Origin: Yimella sp.
GTDB lineage: Bacteria > Actinomycetota > Actinomycetes > Actinomycetales > Dermatophilaceae
DNA length: 5,323 bases
Assembly (NCBI GenBank): GCA_030150425.1
Contig: JASLFY010000108.1
Span: 1 to 5,323 of the forward strand
Reading direction: 5' to 3'
The translations under genes were made by a program, and so were the position numbers. Positions 1 to 5,323 of the stretch are shown one piece after another; the stretch's first letter is position 1, and each line of letters starts with the position of its first letter. A model generated the notes under the pieces. The model was not told the origin of the DNA, ran no database searches, and saw only the letters and a list, made by a program, of their open reading frames with translations.

Positions 1-342
1 ACGGTCGAATCCCATTCGGTGTCAGCCGGATTGGACTACCCGAGCGTCGGTCCGGAACACGCCCACCTGCGTGACAGCGGTCGCGCGGAGTACCAGCCGA
101 TCACCGACGACGAGGCGATGGAGGCCTTCCGGCTGCTCGCCCGCACCGAGGGCATCCTGCCGGCCATCGAGAGCGCCCACGCCCTCGCCGGCGCGATGAA
201 GATCGGTCGCGAGCTCGGCCCCGACGGCCTGGTGCTGGTCAGCCTGTCCGGTCGCGGTGACAAGGACGTCCACACCGCCGGGCAGTGGTTCGGACTGCTC
301 GACGACGACGGCCACACCGTCGAGGAAGGTGAGCAGCTGTGA
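1..342 (+). CDS. trpB: Tryptophan synthase beta subunit, C-terminal part (5' end outside window)
   Basis: TrpB joins indole to L-serine on pyridoxal phosphate to give tryptophan, in a cytoplasmic alpha2-beta2 complex with TrpA. Only the last 113 residues are visible, against about 400 in the family; the frame is open from base 1 and ends at TGA 340-342. The fragment opens with the conserved ESHSVSAGLDYPSVGPEHA segment. Residue 57 of the fragment, in PAIESAHAL, aligns with Glu350 of the Salmonella enzyme, which lies in the PLP pocket. Residue 83, in LSGRGDKD, aligns with Ser377, which contacts the PLP ring nitrogen. Both are intact, so nothing suggests a broken gene. A GTG at 19 is an internal codon and not the true start, because the TrpB-like sequence continues upstream of it. 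The stop overlaps the trpA start by four bases. Identification is near certain. Confidence 0.97.
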   Translation, partial: TVESHSVSAGLDYPSVGPEHAHLRDSGRAEYQPITDDEAMEAFRLLARTEGILPAIESAHALAGAMKIGRELGPDGLVLVSLSGRGDKDVHTAGQWFGLLDDDGHTVEEGEQL

Positions 343-1142
343 CCCGCCTGGAAGAGGTCCTCGCGGCCGCCAAGGCAGAGGACCGCGCGGTGCTGGTCGG
401 CTATCTGCCGGTCGGTTGCCCGTCGGTGCAGGACTCGATCGACGCGATGGTCGCGATGGTGGAGTCCGGTGTCGATGTCGTCGAGATCGGCATGCCGTAC
501 ACCGACCCGCTGATGGACGGCCCGGTCATCCAGGACGCCGCGACCCGCGCGCTCGAGGCCGGCGTCCACATCAAGGACGTCTTCGCCGCCGTCGAAGCGG
601 TCACCGCGGCCGGTGCCGCGTGCGTCGTGATGATCTACTGGAATCTCGTGCTGCACTACGGGGTCGAGGAGTTCTCCCGCGACCTGAAGGCGGCCGGCGG
701 CTCCGGTCTGGTGACCCCCGACCTGGTGCCCGACGAGGCCGACGAGTGGCTCGCCGCCAGCGAGAAGTACGACCTCAACCGCATCTTCCTGGTGGCGCCG
801 AGCTCCACAGAGGACCGCATCGCCTACACCGCCTCGCACTGCAGCGGTTTCGTCTACGCCACCTCGGTGATGGGCGTGACCGGCGCGCGCGAGTCGCTCG
901 GTTCGCAGGCCGCCGACGTCGTCGCGCGGACTCGTCCGCACACCGACGTACCGGTCTGTGTCGGGATCGGCGTCTCGACGCCGGACCAGGCCCGCCAGGT
1001 CGCGCAGTTCGCCGACGGCGTGATCGTCGGCACCGCGCTGGTCCGCACCCAGCTCGACCACGACAGTCGGGACGAACGCCTCGCGGCCATCCGTACGCTC
1101 GCCGGTGAACTGGCCGACGGGGTACGGCAGGCGCGTCGATGA
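339..1142 (+). CDS. trpA: Tryptophan synthase alpha subunit
   Basis: TrpA is a cytoplasmic TIM barrel that cleaves indole-3-glycerol phosphate into indole and glyceraldehyde 3-phosphate and passes indole through a tunnel to TrpB. The 267-residue product has the family's normal length (about 260-270). The two catalytic acids fall at exactly the E. coli numbers: Glu49 in VEIGMPY and Asp60 in DPLMDGP. Tyr173 in FVYATS matches E. coli Tyr175, VTG at 180-182 is the mobile active-site loop, and VGIGVSTPDQ (208-217) with VGTALV (230-235) form the phosphate-binding end of the barrel. The start is GTG 339, in a GTGA overlap with the trpB stop. The Shine-Dalgarno-like GAGGAAGG at 322-329, nine bases upstream and inside trpB, supports it. 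Its own stop overlaps lgt as ATGA, so trpB, trpA and lgt are probably translated in a coupled way from one mRNA. No defect is visible. Confidence 0.98.
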   Translation: MTRLEEVLAAAKAEDRAVLVGYLPVGCPSVQDSIDAMVAMVESGVDVVEIGMPYTDPLMDGPVIQDAATRALEAGVHIKDVFAAVEAVTAAGAACVVMIYWNLVLHYGVEEFSRDLKAAGGSGLVTPDLVPDEADEWLAASEKYDLNRIFLVAPSSTEDRIAYTASHCSGFVYATSVMGVTGARESLGSQAADVVARTRPHTDVPVCVGIGVSTPDQARQVAQFADGVIVGTALVRTQLDHDSRDERLAAIRTLAGELADGVRQARR

Positions 1143-1993
1143 TCGCCTCCTACCTGCCCAGTCCCACGACGGGCGTCCTGTGGATCGGACCGGTCCCGCT
1201 GCGCGGCTACGCGCTGTGCATCCTGGCCGGCATCGTCGCAGCGGTCTTCATCTGCGGTCGACGCCTCGAGGCGCGCGGCTTCCAGCGTGACGACGCCCTG
1301 TCGGTCGCGTGGTGGGCGGTGCCCTTCGGCATCCTCGGCGGCCGGCTCTACCACGTCATCACCACGCCCGAGCCGTACTTCGGTTCCGGTGGTCACCCGA
1401 TCGACGCGTTCAAGATCTGGCACGGCGGCCTGGGCATCTGGGGCGCGGTCGCGCTCGGCGCGGTCGGCGCCTGGATCGGCTGCCGCAAGGCCGGCGTCCG
1501 GTTCCTGGACTACGCCGACGCGGCGGCGCCGGGCATCGTCCTGGCCCAGGCGATGGGCCGCTGGGGCAACTGGTTCAACAACGAGTTGTACGGCCGCGCC
1601 ACCGACCTGCCGTGGAAGCTGCAGATCCACGAGTGGGACGAGAGCGCCGGTCACGCCGTACGCGACGCCGCCGGCAAGGCGATCGTCCTCGGCTACTACC
1701 AGCCGACCTTCCTGTACGAGTCGATCTGGTGTCTGCTGGTCGCACTGCTGATCGTGACCGTCGACCGGCGGGTCGGTCTGAGTCGTGGACGCAGCTTCGC
1801 GCTGTACGTGATGGGCTACACCGCCGGCCGCTTCGTCTTCGAGCTGATGCGCTCGGACTTCGCCAACACCATCCTCGGTCTGCGGGTCAACGTGTGGGTC
1901 GCGGTCCTGGTCTTCCTGTTCGGCGTCGCCCTCTGGATCCGCTTCGGTCGCAACGCGGTGACCACCCCCGAACGTCCGGAATCTGAGACGTAA
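1139..1993 (+). CDS. lgt: Prolipoprotein diacylglyceryl transferase
   Basis: Lgt is a polytopic membrane enzyme that moves diacylglycerol from phosphatidylglycerol to the lipobox cysteine of preprolipoproteins, the first step of lipoprotein maturation. The 284-residue product shows about seven hydrophobic segments (near 20-40, 54-74, 96-116, 128-148, 190-208, 219-236 and 248-268). The Lgt signature GRWGNWFNNELYG is at 140-152; Arg141, Asn144 and Gly152 match E. coli Arg143, Asn146 and Gly154. Tyr24 matches Tyr26, and Tyr227, Arg231 and Glu235 match Tyr235, Arg239 and Glu243. Position 101 is Trp where E. coli has His103, and position 188 is Gln where E. coli has His196. The protein ends 16 residues after the last membrane segment, without the long charged tail of mycobacterial Lgt. 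The ATG at 1139 overlaps the trpA stop; a weak AGG at 1129-1131 precedes it, so reinitiation by ribosomes leaving trpA is likely. The next gene starts 134 bases later. Confidence 0.97.
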   Translation: MIASYLPSPTTGVLWIGPVPLRGYALCILAGIVAAVFICGRRLEARGFQRDDALSVAWWAVPFGILGGRLYHVITTPEPYFGSGGHPIDAFKIWHGGLGIWGAVALGAVGAWIGCRKAGVRFLDYADAAAPGIVLAQAMGRWGNWFNNELYGRATDLPWKLQIHEWDESAGHAVRDAAGKAIVLGYYQPTFLYESIWCLLVALLIVTVDRRVGLSRGRSFALYVMGYTAGRFVFELMRSDFANTILGLRVNVWVAVLVFLFGVALWIRFGRNAVTTPERPESET

Positions 1994-1996
1994 CGT

Positions 1997-2009
1997 TCCA
2001 AAGATTGGA
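1997..2009. repeat. Short inverted repeat over the -35 region of the candidate gltB promoter
   Basis: TCCAA (1997-2001), AGA, TTGGA (2005-2009) is a perfect 5-bp inverted repeat with a 3-base spacer. Its right arm is almost the same bases as the proposed -35 element. That position would suit a repressor operator, but the repeat is short enough to be chance. I recognise no known regulator box in it. Confidence 0.25.
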
Positions 2010-2032
2010 CTGTGCGAAGTCGCCGGTAGGCT
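2005..2032 (+). promoter_or_regulatory. Candidate vegetative promoter for gltB
   Basis: TTGGAC at 2005-2010 and TAGGCT at 2027-2032 are separated by 16 bases. This resembles an actinobacterial housekeeping sigma promoter (TTGACN-like -35, TANNNT -10). Transcription would start near 2039-2042, giving a leader of roughly 85-90 bases before the gltB ATG. It begins 12 bases after the lgt stop and is the only clear promoter-like pair in the intergenic region. It would give gltB its own expression apart from any read-through from the trp-lgt unit. The identification rests on motif match and position only. Confidence 0.5.
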
Positions 2033-2076
2033 GGCTCCCGCATGTTCGGCCAACGTCGTCCGCCATGTGAGTTCAC

Positions 2077-2097
2077 GGGCGCCGCTCCTCGGCGCCC
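2077..2097 (+). other. Perfect G+C-rich hairpin in the gltB leader
   Basis: GGGCGCCG (2077-2084) and CGGCGCCC (2090-2097) form a perfect 8-bp stem closed by the 5-base loop CTCCT. The stem ends 10 bases before the gltB Shine-Dalgarno sequence. No run of T follows (the next bases are CGGAATTGACG), so it does not look like a standard intrinsic terminator. Loop bases TCCT (2086-2089) are complementary to AGGA (2110-2113) in the ribosome binding site, so a small pseudoknot covering that site is geometrically possible. It could control translation, protect the mRNA 5' end, act as a T-less terminator for transcripts from lgt, or have no role. The base pairing is plain in the sequence; function is inference. 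Confidence 0.5.
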
Positions 2098-2107
2098 CGG
2101 AATTGAC

Positions 2108-2113
2108 GAAGGA
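2108..2113 (+). promoter_or_regulatory. Shine-Dalgarno sequence for gltB (bears on start choice)
   Basis: GAAGGA is the only strong ribosome binding sequence before gltB. Counting from the end of GAAGG, it lies 15 bases before ATG 2128, 6 before TTG 2119 and 3 before GTG 2116, all in the same frame. The spacing favours TTG 2119 while codon preference favours ATG 2128. The in-frame TGA at 2104-2106 rules out any start further upstream. Confidence 0.5.
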
Positions 2114-2127
2114 TGGTGTTGGACGAC

Positions 2128-5323
<3,196 letters not shown>

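Noticed and set aside
36..1061. 341-codon - strand frame antisense to trpB and trpA
   Set aside because: TrpB and TrpA are certain on the + strand; the antisense product has no recognisable motif.
1970..1998. Inverted repeat GAACGT...ACGTTC spanning the lgt stop, considered as a terminator
   Set aside because: The arms are six bases, the loop is 17 bases, and no T run follows, so the stem would be weak and not terminator-like.
1990..2005. GTAAC at 1990-1994, considered as a GlnR half-site upstream of gltB
   Set aside because: The bases six further on (AAGAT) do not match the GaAAC half, and no second pair of sites follows.

Overview
The window is a stretch of high-GC chromosome with strong G/C bias at third codon positions. 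The protein sequences are actinobacterial in style: TrpA with an IGMPYTDPLMDGP active-site segment, Lgt with WHGGLGIWGA, and GltB with a DACGVAMVA N-terminus. The order trpB-trpA-lgt followed by gltB on one strand fits Actinomycetota. Micrococcales or a relative is possible, but that is an inference from gene order and I cannot place it more finely.

Layout, all on the + strand: the 3' end of trpB (1-342, cut by the window edge); trpA (339-1142, GTG start overlapping the trpB stop as GTGA); lgt (1139-1993, ATG start overlapping the trpA stop as ATGA); a 134-base intergenic region; and the 5' two thirds of gltB (from 2128 to the window end, no stop reached). There are no RNA genes, mobile elements, CRISPR arrays or transfer signatures. 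No stretch longer than 134 bases lacks a gene.

The first three genes form one translationally coupled unit. TrpA and TrpB are the two subunits of tryptophan synthase and make the last step of tryptophan synthesis. Lgt is a membrane enzyme that starts lipoprotein maturation; it has no metabolic tie to tryptophan and appears to use the trp transcript for expression. GltB is the large subunit of NADPH-dependent glutamate synthase; its partner gltD would be expected just past the window, together with the missing iron-sulphur cysteines and C-terminal beta-helix of GltB.

The only non-coding region with visible structure is 1994-2127. It holds a good candidate promoter (TTGGAC, 16 bases, TAGGCT), a short inverted repeat over its -35 element, and a perfect 8-bp G+C hairpin just upstream of the gltB ribosome binding site whose loop can pair with the Shine-Dalgarno bases. 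I read this as a possible control region for gltB. Overall the window is ordinary housekeeping DNA. I see no new system, and the findings are limited to leader structure, residue substitutions in Lgt and start-site questions.
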